Assembly (NCBI RefSeq): GCF_011742875.1
Contig: NZ_JAAQTL010000001.1
Span: forward strand, 3,162,001 to 3,226,000
Source of the DNA: Luteibacter yeojuensis
Lineage (GTDB): Bacteria; Pseudomonadota; Gammaproteobacteria; Xanthomonadales; Rhodanobacteraceae
DNA: 64,000 nucleotides
Direction: 5' to 3'
In this document: piece by piece, positions 13,501 through 19,844 of the stretch
How positions within the stretch are numbered: the stretch's first letter is position 1
How the letters are laid out: every line of letters begins with the position of its first letter
Position numbers and translations under genes: made by a program
Notes under the pieces: generated by a model
What the model was told of the DNA's origin: nothing
Databases searched by the model: none
The model's input: the letters and a program-made list of their open reading frames with translations, nothing else

Positions 13501-13533
13501 CGCGTCGGCGTTCGCTACGACTTCTCGCTCTAA
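10519..13533 (+). CDS. Oar-like TonB-dependent receptor with carboxypeptidase-regulatory-like domain
   Basis: An outer-membrane receptor or adhesin-like barrel of 1004 residues. The signal peptide ends at AVLAQ. A carboxypeptidase-regulatory-like beta-sandwich follows (GAVVHLQNLDTG ... DADGRYRASSMPVGRYKV), then a TonB-box-like EGVQVTGN, a plug with YINGYAVTNALTG and GGYGAEYGRSTGGVINIVTK, and a long barrel. This matches the Oar/OmpA-related receptor type common in xanthomonads, whose substrates are mostly unknown. The ATG at 10519 has GGGGAGA immediately upstream and begins the signal peptide; 54 upstream in-frame codons lack that signal. Codon use is strongly biased and a good terminator follows, both suggesting high expression. 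It appears monocistronic. Confidence 0.9.
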   Translation: MQRSTRRNGVIRRSTLCTALALCFASGAVLAQSNASGVVFGRVAQPEGAVVHLQNLDTGLTRDVSVDADGRYRASSMPVGRYKVSVERGGQVAETRDNVQVTLGGGVDVSFAGAAATAEAQNLEGVQVTGNVLPAIDVSQVDSRTVLTSEQLQKLPLARDVTAAALLAPGVISGDSRYGNVASFGGSSASENQYYINGYAVTNALTGLGFTSLPYDAIDQQQIFTGGYGAEYGRSTGGVINIVTKRGGNTWKGGVGMYFQPSALRQNPRNIYRTNGTLYQDRSDNKSTDTQYTGYISGPLIQDKLFLFAAGDFTRSNSRNTSVVTAPQRTYQEQKATKWLAKIDWNITDNHLLEVTGLGDKTNTDRSVYKYDYPNGTRANYIGTDNLKNFDAGPGSAPGGDVYIAKYTGYITDDLTINALYGHSKTVHERNLAYASNPNCPWITDNRSVSTPIVGCSLVNGTVLGDGAEDKTHGYRLDVEYRIGDHDLRVGVDNQTLESYAGNEYEGGYRWVYKDAGTVPNRPDIVPPPGADYFVEKRLFKTGAGVKTEQEAQYIEDHWQVTDRWMVYLGLRNEQFKNINGSGATYVKQRHQLAPRLGATWDVFGDSTFKIYANAGRYHLAIPSNVAIRGASASTYYSEYYSYTGVGPNGEPTGTTQLGSRRYLNGEDGTPLDPKTVAAQGIDAYYQDEYILGFDKAISDNWSFGAKATYRKLKSSIDDFCDSRPFESYAERNGIDITNASLPGCYLFNPGKSNTFLVDVGGGQYVPFKLTKDDFTSPAGVKFPDLKRSYYALDLYLEHHFADDWYGRVDYTFSRSYGNSEGQLKSDIGQLDPSVTQDWDAPEIMQYTNGPLPNDRTHQLKAYGYWQASPEWLIGGNLSIATGRPKNCIGVDPVDAIDYGASYFECGLKPAPRGSKGRLPYTWNLDLNAEYRPMWAGEKQPLAFTATIFNVAGKQRTVAQVDVGETGEIDTDTGLPVQSINYKRPIAYQNPRYVRVGVRYDFSL

Positions 13534-13597
13534 ACAGCGGGAACCTGCGCGCACCCGGGCGAAGTACCCGGGTGCGCGACGAGATCTCCCTGGAACT

Positions 13598-13624
13598 GGC
13601 CGGCGCGGAGCGCCGGCCTTTTTT
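13598..13624 (+). terminator. Intrinsic terminator after the Oar-like receptor
   Basis: A perfect 9-bp GC stem (GGCCGGCGC / GCGCCGGCC) with a GGA loop is followed by six T residues. A second hairpin of CACCCGGG arms lies just upstream at about 13555-13584. Confidence 0.92.
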
Positions 13625-13668
13625 ATGGTTCATCGCGGAAGTCCGGGGACGCATGCCGCATGCATCGG

Positions 13669-13690
13669 TGCATTCGCCAAGGCGAATGCA
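13669..13690. repeat. Short perfect palindrome (TGCATTCGCC arms)
   Basis: A 10-bp perfect stem TGCATTCGCC with a two-base AA loop, in intergenic DNA beyond the terminator. There is no T-run, so it is not a terminator. It resembles short REP-type hairpins scattered in related genomes. Confidence 0.6.
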
Positions 13691-13742
13691 TGTAGCCAGC
13701 GGCTGGCGCCGCCGCTGCTCGGACGGTAGGGCCAGAGCCTTC

Positions 13743-13868
13743 GGTGTCCACCCTCGCTGCTCAGACAGGTCCTCCGCGTTCGTATCGGTGGGGCCGCTTG
13801 CGCGGCCCGTTTACCTATCTGGCCTTCGGCCGCTCACTTGTGCGGAACTCGCCTCGAGGGTGGACACC
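13743..13868. repeat. Copy A of a ~125-bp element with 14-bp terminal inverted repeats
   Basis: Begins GGTGTCCACCCTCG and ends with the exact inverse CGAGGGTGGACACC. The interior carries CAGACAGGTCCTCCGCGTTCGT near the left end, a GGGCCGCTTGCGCGGCCC hairpin, and CACTTGTGCGGAACTCGCCTC near the right end. A second copy lies inverted at 14105-14228. No credible coding sequence: reading frames across it are arginine/proline-rich and recur on both strands because of the repeat itself. Confidence 0.85.
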
Positions 13869-14104
13869 GAAGACTCTCCCGATACATGAGGTGCGTGTCC
13901 GGAGAGCAGCACCGCACAAGCCGGCAGCTGCTGCTCATGCGACAGCATCGCATCGCCTCGGTCCGGTAGCGCCGGTCAGGCCTTTCGTGACGCCGGGCCA
14001 CCCCTTGTCGGGCATCTTTCGCCTGAAGCCGTGCGCGTGCAGGCCACCGTCTCGAACGCCCGCCGCTCTCCCACCACGCGCCCGCGTCGCCCGGGAGGGT
14101 CCTT
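13869..14104. other. Unexplained spacer between two inverted repeat copies
   Basis: About 235 bases with no gene that I can support. It has several short inverted repeats, for example around GCAGCTGCTGCTCATGCGACAGC, and a CGCGTGCAGG stretch. It could be the loop of a very large hairpin formed by the flanking copies, or the remains of whatever separated them. Confidence 0.5.
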
Positions 14105-14228
14105 GGTGTCCGCCCTCGAGGCGAGTTCCGCACAAGTAAGCGGCCGCAGGCCAATAAGCACATGGGCCGCGTCCGCGGCCTTCCTTTACGAACGCGGAGG
14201 ACCTGTCTGGGCAGCGAGGGTGGGCACC
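14105..14228. repeat. Copy B of the ~125-bp element, inverted relative to copy A
   Basis: Begins GGTGTCCGCCCTCG and ends CGAGGGTGGGCACC. Its reverse complement follows copy A closely (CAGACAGGTCCTCCGCGTTCGTA and TTGTGCGGAACTCGCCTCGAGGG are shared) but differs around the central hairpin. Compensating changes keep both ends self-complementary. Confidence 0.85.
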
Positions 14229-14389
14229 AAGGGCCCATGCGAAGCGCTAAGGTGCGTAGCGCTTTGGCGACTCGATGCTCGTGAACGCCGGGACGAGCTC
14301 GGGGAAACCACAACCGTCGAGCCGAAACATCTGTTGCCCCCGGTAATCCGTGAAGAACCTTTTTTTATGTCCGAGGATAGGGCGTTCCT

Positions 14390-14674
14390 TCACGTTGACG
14401 AGCGCATGGCGGTCGCGCGATCCATCGCCACGGACGCATGGGCGTGCGACACGCATTGCACGCCCAGCTTCGTCAGCACCTCGGCGCCTTCCAGCGCAAA
14501 GGCCATGTTCTGCGAATCGATCTTCTCGCCTTCATGCACCAACGCGGCCAGCATGGCGATCAACCCACCGGCGTATTGCACCAGTTCCGTCGCGCTGTTC
14601 AACAAATCGTGCGTCGTGGTGTCGGGATCGATCTGCAAGCTCGCAATCGCTTTCCACTCATCGTTCGTATGCAT
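14390..14674 (-). CDS. Small helical protein of unknown function
   Basis: A 94-residue acidic protein beginning MHTNDEWKAIASLQIDP. It has a predicted amphipathic helix with LLNSATELVQYAGGLIAMLAALV and a second helix with FALEGAEVLTKLGVQCVSHAHASV. The ATG at 14674 is favoured by a GGAGGA ribosome site seven bases upstream; the frame continues further upstream but without such a site. The helix layout faintly recalls the short DUF3077/DUF6124-type proteins of pseudomonads, but I cannot assign it. It stands between the inverted repeats and the insertion-sequence remnant, so it may be accessory. A stem-loop with CGTGAAG arms lies just beyond the stop but has no T-run. Confidence 0.65.
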   Translation of the reverse strand: MHTNDEWKAIASLQIDPDTTTHDLLNSATELVQYAGGLIAMLAALVHEGEKIDSQNMAFALEGAEVLTKLGVQCVSHAHASVAMDRATAMRSST

Positions 14675-14928
14675 CCAATCGTCCTCCATGGCGCAAGCCG
14701 TGCGACACGGCATGGCCTTCCTGTGAGATACCCCATGTTCTCCTGCAAGCTGCCGGGCTTTGTGTGGGAGCCGCTTCTGCGGCGATGGGCTGGCGATGCC
14801 GTCAGACATCCCAGCCAGGCAGGCGTGCACACGCCGGGCTCCACGGCTGAGAAATATCGGGGAGAGCACGGCGTTGCCGTGGGATCAAAAGGGCCAGTCG
14901 GGAGGATAGACGGCCCGATAACAGGTAA
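14675..14928. other. Intergenic stretch with a degenerate REP-like element
   Basis: No gene is supported here. Around 14762-14800 there is GTGGGAGCCGCTTCTGCGGCGA, one arm of the palindrome family in its 'GGGAGCCGC' form, with only a weak partner arm near 14835-14855. A small CGCCGG hairpin lies near 14934-14953, just before the transposase remnant. Confidence 0.45.
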
Positions 14929-15800
14929 TGGTGCCGCCGGCGGGAAACCGGCGGGCGTGCGTTTGCCTTATCATGGTTGGAGCCGTGGCAAGTCGTGCAG
15001 GAACTGCTCGCTGGCCGCTGGTCGCCGCAGCAGATTGCAGGAATACTGCATGACGCCTTCCCTGATGATCATTCCCTGCGCGTGTCTCACGAAACGATTT
15101 ATACCGCGATCTACCTCACTCCCCGTGGCGAGCTGCGCAAGCAGCTGATCGCCAGCCTCAGACAGGGGCGAAGCACGCGCAAACCGCGCACGCGAGGCAC
15201 GGATCGGCGTGGAAAAATCCCGGATATGCAGAGTATTCATGTGCGTCCTGCCGAGGTCGAAGACCGCCTTATCCCCGGTCATTGGGAGGGAGATCTCATC
15301 AAGGGAGCGGGCAACCGATCGTCCGTGGGCACGTTAGTCGAGCGCACCAGTGGATTTGTCGTTCTTGCGAAGATGAGCAGCGCCAGCGCTGCCGACGCGC
15401 TGGAGAGCTTCAGCAAGGCACTGGAACGCATCCCGCCGGTGCTACGCAAGACACTCACCTACGACCAAGGCAAGGAGATGAGTTATCACGCCGCGCTTAC
15501 CTTGCGCACCGGGGTAAAGGTTTATTTTGCCGACCCGCACAGCCCCTGGCAGCGAGGTAGCAACGAGAACACCAACGGCCTGCTTCGCCAATACCTTCCC
15601 AAGGGCGAAGACCTGTCGGTCTATAGCCAGGACGAACTCAACGCCATCGCACTGAGCCTGAACACGCGACCACGCCAGCGACATGGTTTTCGCACACCGC
15701 TACAGGTTTACAACGCGCTCCTTGACCTCGCTCAGGCTGATCTGGGCGCCATGCATTGAGAGTGTTGCGCGCGGACCTTGAAACCGCCATGTTTTGTCCG
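14929..15800 (+). mobile_element. Remnant of an IS30-family insertion sequence (left end lost)
   Basis: The 3' two thirds of an IS30-type element. The transposase frame is open only from 14929, directly after an in-frame TAA, and lacks the N-terminal DNA-binding region. The right terminus is probably in the 15763-15800 stretch, where TTGAAACCGCCAT resembles IS30-family terminal repeats. I could not find the matching left terminus. Directly to the right, coding sequence of a truncated gene begins. So the element has interrupted or fused with a local gene and then lost its left part. Confidence 0.75.
14977..15759 (+). pseudogene. 5'-truncated IS30-family transposase
   Basis: About 260 residues of a protein that is normally 320-350 long. 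The helix-turn-helix domain (about the first 80-100 residues) is absent; the remaining sequence starts EPWQVVQELLAGRWSPQQIAG. The catalytic core is intact: D106 in GHWEGDLIKG, D163 in TYDQGKEM and E197 in WQRGSNENTNG, giving the DD(33)E spacing typical of IS30. The only possible start in frame is a TTG at 14977 without a ribosome site. Without its DNA-binding domain the protein is unlikely to transpose, although the catalytic domain shows no decay, so truncation may be recent. Confidence 0.85.
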
Positions 15801-15808
15801 GGCCACGA

Positions 15809-15958
15809 AGCTATATCTCGTGGGGAGATACGCGAACACCCGGCAGAAGAGTCGTGAAAGTAAATGGCTTCCCACTAGTGGACTCTTCCCACTGCTCCGA
15901 CAAGATAACTCTAGCGAAGCTCGAAGCCTTCAATGAGTCGCGGCGAATGATCCAATGA
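15809..15958 (+). pseudogene. C-terminal remnant of a paralogue of the 16087 gene
   Basis: The frame ending in TGA at 15956 reads ...SYISWGDTRTPGRRVVK followed by VNGFPLVDSSHCSDKITLAK and a tail ending SRRMIQ. This aligns with the C-terminus of the intact gene downstream (LLYWGDASTPGRRIVNAYGF, then PLVDSDRCSDEATLAKLETF). There is no start codon or upstream portion: the insertion-sequence remnant abuts it. So two tandem homologous genes once existed here and the first was decapitated. Base composition is noticeably more AT-rich than the surroundings. Confidence 0.8.
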
Positions 15959-15961
15959 TAA

Positions 15962-16090
15962 AAGCCTGCCGATCATCTGGAAAACCATGACTTCGAAAAG
16001 TATCGGAAGACAACAGGTTTAGGGGGTGATTTCATCATCTACTCCGATGTGTACTGGGAACGCGTAGATCTATCACTGGACCTGACATGA
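15962..16090 (+). pseudogene. C-terminal tail of an unidentified gene overlapping the next start
   Basis: After two adjacent stops the frame reads KPADHLENHDFEKYRKTTG and continues LGGDFIIYSDVYWERVDLSL to a TGA that overlaps the ATG of the next gene by four bases (ATGA). There is no plausible start. The overlap is the usual sign of translational coupling, so this looks like the tail of a gene that was co-translated with the small membrane protein and then lost its body. The family is not recognised. Confidence 0.55.
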
Positions 16091-16554
16091 ATAATTGGCG
16101 AGTGATCGTCGTGATAGTTACAGTGGTGGCCACCACGGCGATCTATATGGCGTCAAATTGGTGGGAACGGGCGTTCGCAACGTATGAGCATTCGAATACC
16201 AGCCCTGACGGGTGCATTCGTATCGACGCGTACAAGTCATACTGGATTTTGCCATCGGCGTTCCATCGAACTCCACATCCCGATCCAGAAGCTCGCACGA
16301 CCTTAGGTCGCGAGTGGGATCTACCCATGTTTTATCGGGCGTACGAGGTTCGGACGGGAGCCCTTCTCGGCGAAACCGTCGTTTTCGACGCATCGGTTGC
16401 GAACAATCTTCTCTATTGGGGGGACGCCTCGACACCTGGGCGTCGTATCGTCAATGCCTACGGCTTCCCGCTTGTCGATTCCGATCGATGCTCAGACGAG
16501 GCCACGCTGGCGAAGCTCGAAACGTTCAACAAGACGCAGCTGCTCATCTATTGA
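16087..16554 (+). CDS. Small single-pass membrane protein of unknown function
   Basis: 155 residues. An N-terminal membrane anchor (VIVVIVTVVATTAIYMA, about residues 6-22) is followed by a soluble, presumably periplasmic domain with SPDGCIRIDAYKSYWILPS and DLPMFYRAYEVRTGALLGE, ending in the WGDASTPGRR...GFPLVDS block shared with the truncated neighbour upstream. This 'SPDG...' anchored-domain layout is seen in several short uncharacterised families, some found beside secreted toxins, but I cannot assign one. The start overlaps the preceding remnant by four bases. The AT-rich composition, the duplicated tail and the adjoining insertion sequence suggest an acquired, rearranged cassette. Confidence 0.7.
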   Translation: MNNWRVIVVIVTVVATTAIYMASNWWERAFATYEHSNTSPDGCIRIDAYKSYWILPSAFHRTPHPDPEARTTLGREWDLPMFYRAYEVRTGALLGETVVFDASVANNLLYWGDASTPGRRIVNAYGFPLVDSDRCSDEATLAKLETFNKTQLLIY

Positions 16555-16637
16555 CGCCGGCCTTGTTTTGATCGCAATTCGGTAGTAGTGCGCTTCGAGT
16601 TATCGCCTAGAATGGTATTGCGAGTGCGACGGTGCCT

Positions 16638-16721
16638 TGTGTGGTAGCCGCTTCAGCGACGATGGATGCTTGCGACACGCTTGCCCGCTGCCACGGGATC
16701 GTCGCTGGAGCGGCTCCCACA
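16638..16721. repeat. REP-like palindrome, 'cacgggatcg' subtype
   Basis: Left arm GGTAGCCGCTTCAGCGACGA and right arm TCGTCGCTGGAGCGGCTCCC surround GCTTGCCCGCTGCCACGGGA. It lies between the acquired cassette and the 3' end of nagA. The copy at 24586-24669 shares its middle sequence. Confidence 0.75.
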
Positions 16722-16724
16722 AGT

Positions 16725-17870
16725 TCAGCCGAAGACCTTCGTGCCGCCGATCCACGTCTCGATCACGTGCTGGTTCTCGTCCACCACGGCGAAGTCCGCC
16801 CGGTAACCGGCGGCGATGTGGCCGTGCGTGGCGCCGAGGCCGAGGAAGGCGGCGGGATAGGTCGAGGCCATGCGCGCGGCCTCGTCGTAGGCGACGCCGA
16901 CCATGTGCACGCTGTTGCGTACCGCGGTCGCCATGTCCAGCGCGGAACCCGCGATGGTGCCGTCGGCCGTGCGAACGGCGCCGTCGTGTACCGTGATCGT
17001 TTCGCCCTTCAGCACGAAGCTGGGATTGTCCGAACCGACAGGGGGCATCGCATCGGTCACCAGCATCATCTTCTCGCGCGCCTTCGCGGCGATCGCGACG
17101 CGCAGCGAGGCCGGATGCACGTGATGGCCGTCGACGATCAGGCCGCACCAGCTGCCCACGTCTTCCAGTGCCGCACCGACCACACCGGGTTCGCGGCTGG
17201 TGAACGGCGTCATCGCGTTGAACAGGTGGGTAAAGCCCCGCACGCCCGAGGCCAGCGCGTTTCGCGTGGTGTCATAGTCGGCGGCGGTATGGCCGGCGGC
17301 GACGATGACGCCATTGGCGACGAGTTGTGCGAGCACCTCGGGCGGCGTGCGTTCCGGCGCAAGCGTGAGCAGGGTGACGCCGCCGTGCCGGCGCGCCAGC
17401 ATCGCGATGTCGTCGGCACCGGCGATGCGGAACTTCGCCGGATCGTGCACGCCCTTCCGTTCGGGCGCGATGAATGGCCCTTCAAGGTGGATGCCGAGCA
17501 CGCCCGGCACGCCCTGCTCCACCGCGGCATTCACCGCATCGATGGCCTTCGCCATCACCTCGGCGTCGTCGCTGATCAGCGTGGGAAGGAAGCCGGTGGT
17601 GCCGAACTTCGCATGGGCCTCGCCGATGCGACGGATCGTGTCGACCGTGGGCGCGTCGTTGAAGAGCACGCCGCCGCCGCCGTTGACCTGGCAGTCGATG
17701 AACCCGGGCAGCAGCGTGCGGCCGCCGAGGTCGTGGCGTTCCGCCGCGCGCACGCGGGGGTCGGACGGCAGGGCAAGGCCGGTGATCGTGCCACCGTCGA
17801 CGAGCACGGCGAAACCGCCCTGGAATCCGTTGTCGGTGAGTACGCGGCCGTTGACGAGGGCGATGGTCAT
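16725..17870 (-). CDS. nagA: N-acetylglucosamine-6-phosphate deacetylase
   Basis: Removes acetate from GlcNAc-6-P to give glucosamine-6-P in the cytoplasm. 381 residues, family length. Metal and catalytic residues are at the expected places: E130 in GIHLEGPFI, H194 in AAGHTAADY, H215 in FTHLFNAM, and D273 in LVTDAMPP; the N-terminal FIDCQVNGGGG is also typical. The ATG at 17870 starts MTIALVNGRVLTDN, the standard N-terminus; a longer frame from 17924 adds only basic residues. It is the last gene of a minus-strand operon after the deaminase (13-base gap) and the GntR regulator, a classical GlcNAc catabolic unit. Confidence 0.95.
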   Translation of the reverse strand: MTIALVNGRVLTDNGFQGGFAVLVDGGTITGLALPSDPRVRAAERHDLGGRTLLPGFIDCQVNGGGGVLFNDAPTVDTIRRIGEAHAKFGTTGFLPTLISDDAEVMAKAIDAVNAAVEQGVPGVLGIHLEGPFIAPERKGVHDPAKFRIAGADDIAMLARRHGGVTLLTLAPERTPPEVLAQLVANGVIVAAGHTAADYDTTRNALASGVRGFTHLFNAMTPFTSREPGVVGAALEDVGSWCGLIVDGHHVHPASLRVAIAAKAREKMMLVTDAMPPVGSDNPSFVLKGETITVHDGAVRTADGTIAGSALDMATAVRNSVHMVGVAYDEAARMASTYPAAFLGLGATHGHIAAGYRADFAVVDENQHVIETWIGGTKVFG

Positions 17871-17883
17871 CTGGAAGTGGTCC

Positions 17884-18918
17884 TTAAACGGTCTCGGTGA
17901 CTTTGTTGAGGTGCGGCGGGACATCCGGATCGAACCCGCGCTTCAGTGCCAGCGCCGCGGTGGCGCGATAGAAACTCTGCACGGTGACCAGCGGCGCGCT
18001 GATCGGCGCCGTGGCGACCAGGGGCAGCATGCCCTCGCCCTTCGCGCCCGGCGCGGCGATCCATACCTTGGCACCGCGCTTGCGGAATTCGTCGGCGACC
18101 TGGAGCACGCCCGGCAGCGTGTCGTCGTCCTGGGCGAAGAACAGCACGGGGAAATCCGGGCCGACGAGGGCCATCGGGCCGTGCTTCACCTCGGCCGAAC
18201 TGAACGCTTCGGCGTGCAGGCCCGAGGTTTCCTTGAATTTCAGCGCGGCCTCGAGGGCACCGGCGAAGCCGAAGCCCCGGCCGACGACGAAGAGGTTGTG
18301 CGCGTCGACGAGTCCGTCGGTGAGTGCGGACCAGTCGGCGTCCCAGCCTTCGCGGAGCTGCGCGGGCAGCGCGGCAAGGGCTTCGCCGATGGCAGGGTTG
18401 TCGCTCCAGCGCGCGGCGATGTGCAGGATGGCGGCGAGCGCGGCGAGATAACTCTTCGTGGCGGCGACGCTCTTTTCGGGACCTGCGTGCAGCGGGACGA
18501 CGACGTCGGCGCAGGCGGCCAGTGGCGAGTCCACCACGTTCACCAGCGCGACCACATAAGCGCCCGCCCGCTTGGCCGCTTCCGCGTTGCGGACCAGGTC
18601 GGGGCTCTTTCCGGACTGCGAGACCGCGATGTAGAGCGCGCCTTCGACGCACTGTTTCGCGTGGTAGATCGACGTGACCGACGGCGAGGCGGATGCCGTG
18701 ACGACGCCCAGCTGCGTTTCGAATACGTACTTCGCGTACATGGCCGCATGGTCGGAACTGCCGCGCGCGCAGGTGATCACCATGCGCGGCGGGTTCGCGC
18801 GCAGGCGCGCGGCCAGGGCGCCGACCACCGCCTCGTTGCCGGCAAGCTGGCGCTCCACGACACCGGCGGTCTCGTGCGCTTCGCGGAACATCAGGGTGTC
18901 TTGCGGTCGTTTCGTCAT
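17884..18918 (-). CDS. SIS-domain glucosamine-6-phosphate deaminase (NagB-II type)
   Basis: 344 residues with two sugar-isomerase (SIS) domains and no glutamine-amidotransferase domain. This is the layout of the NagB-II enzymes that convert glucosamine-6-P to fructose-6-P and ammonia, rather than of GlmS. Visible SIS motifs are CARGSSDHAAMYAKY, YIAVSQSGKSPD, VVGRGFGFAGALEAALKFKE and SSAEVKHGP. The ATG at 18918 begins MTKRPQDTLMFREAHE; the open frame extends far upstream but runs through the regulator's antisense. It lies between the GntR regulator (17-base gap) and nagA, so the two consecutive steps are co-transcribed. An aminotransferase activity cannot be excluded from sequence alone. Confidence 0.9.
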   Translation of the reverse strand: MTKRPQDTLMFREAHETAGVVERQLAGNEAVVGALAARLRANPPRMVITCARGSSDHAAMYAKYVFETQLGVVTASASPSVTSIYHAKQCVEGALYIAVSQSGKSPDLVRNAEAAKRAGAYVVALVNVVDSPLAACADVVVPLHAGPEKSVAATKSYLAALAAILHIAARWSDNPAIGEALAALPAQLREGWDADWSALTDGLVDAHNLFVVGRGFGFAGALEAALKFKETSGLHAEAFSSAEVKHGPMALVGPDFPVLFFAQDDDTLPGVLQVADEFRKRGAKVWIAAPGAKGEGMLPLVATAPISAPLVTVQSFYRATAALALKRGFDPDVPPHLNKVTETV

Positions 18919-18935
18919 GGAAGGAGCCTGGCGGG

Positions 18936-19688
18936 TCAGTCGCTCTGCAGTTCGGCGACGAAATCGTAGATATCGCCGCGGTACCAGGAGCAGGTGAATT
19001 CGACGATGCGGCCGTCCTCGAGAAAACTGCGCCGCTCGATGTTGAGTCCGGCGCTGCCGGCGCCGAGGCGGAGCAGTCGCGTCTGGGCTGGGCCGAGCAC
19101 CACCGCGCGCAGTCGCTGCAACGCCCGCAGGGGGCGGTTGCCCAGCTTGTCCAGCGCCTCGTAGAGCGAGTCCACCACGAGGTTCGGGTCGGGCAGGAGG
19201 TCGAGCGGCACCGCGCTGCGTTCGATGGCCAGCGGCTCGTCGCCGGCGTAGCGCAGGCGATGCAGGCGGACCACCTGGGTACCCGGCGAGAGGTTCATCG
19301 CCATGGCTTCTTCGGGCGTGACCTCGCCGATGCCGCGCTCGAAGAACTCCGAGCGCGGATTGAGGCCGCGGGCGCGAAGGTCCTCGGTGAAGCTGGTCAT
19401 CCGCGACAACGGCTTCACGATGCGTTCGGATACGAACGTGCCGGCACCATGGCGTTGGGTGAGCAGGCCGTCCTCGACCAGGCCGCCGATGGCCTTGCGG
19501 ACGGTGACCCGGGACAGGGTGAGGGCCCTGGCCAGATCCCGCTCGCTGGGGAGGGCGTGGCCCACCTGCACCTCGCCGTTCTCGATCACGTTGCGGATGG
19601 CGCGGCGCAGGCGCATGTACGCCAGCGGCTGCCGGGCGGCCGGATCGTGTTGCAGACGCTGGTATTCGGCGACGAGGGCGCTTTCCAT
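18936..19688 (-). CDS. nagQ: GntR/HutC-family regulator of GlcNAc genes (NagQ-like)
   Basis: A 250-residue repressor-type protein. The winged helix-turn-helix spans about residues 20-90 (LPSERDLARALTLSRVTVRKAIGGLVEDGLLTQ); a UTRA effector domain follows from about 105 (PLSRMTSFTEDLRARG to the end), which usually binds a phosphorylated amino sugar. It is first in the operon with the deaminase and nagA. I place the start at the ATG at 19688, although no ribosome site precedes it and an 11-bp-phased TGG repeat runs right up to the ATG, which suggests a leaderless transcript or autorepression. Xanthomonas NagQ, a GntR protein acting through TGGTATT repeats, is the likely counterpart. Confidence 0.88.
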   Translation of the reverse strand: MESALVAEYQRLQHDPAARQPLAYMRLRRAIRNVIENGEVQVGHALPSERDLARALTLSRVTVRKAIGGLVEDGLLTQRHGAGTFVSERIVKPLSRMTSFTEDLRARGLNPRSEFFERGIGEVTPEEAMAMNLSPGTQVVRLHRLRYAGDEPLAIERSAVPLDLLPDPNLVVDSLYEALDKLGNRPLRALQRLRAVVLGPAQTRLLRLGAGSAGLNIERRSFLEDGRIVEFTCSWYRGDIYDFVAELQSD

Positions 19689-19714
19689 GCCACGAAGATA
19701 CCAATTCACGACCA
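19686..19714 (-). promoter_or_regulatory. 11-bp-phased TGG repeats before nagQ (putative NagQ box)
   Basis: On the minus strand TGGTCGT, TGGTATC and TGGCATG start at 19714, 19703 and 19692, exactly 11 bases apart, with four-base gaps GAAT and TTCG. The last repeat contains the ATG. This spacing matches NagQ boxes as I recall them from Xanthomonas (TGGTATT repeats separated by four bases). Confidence 0.6.
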
Positions 19715-19787
19715 CTGAGGCAAGACCATGCAAGCTGCGCCATACCAGCGGTCCGTTCAAACGGTCGTTGGCACGATTTAAATGACA

Positions 19788-19803
19788 ATGGAAACGTTTC
19801 CAT
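19788..19803. promoter_or_regulatory. Perfect LacI-type palindrome ATGGAAACGTTTCCAT
   Basis: A 16-bp perfect palindrome with the CG centre typical of LacI-family operators, in the divergent region between nagQ and zwf. Its arms differ from the TTGACAAC arms found before nagP and glk, so it may be read by another LacI-family protein. A related but imperfect CAAACGTTTCC lies at 28273-28283. Confidence 0.65.
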
Positions 19804-19844
19804 TCCGTTGTCAGGGCGTGAAGCGGGGCGAAACGTCGCGGCCA

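Noticed and set aside
10363-13554. A 1063-codon minus-strand frame antisense to the Oar-like receptor
   Set aside because: The plus strand has a signal peptide, ribosome site and terminator; the antisense product is repetitive Val/Arg/Ala/Gly with no recognisable features.
13744-14313. Frames on both strands encoding similar LVRNSPRG-type peptides
   Set aside because: They repeat because the DNA is an inverted repeat; they have no ribosome site and no domain. Treated as repeat DNA.
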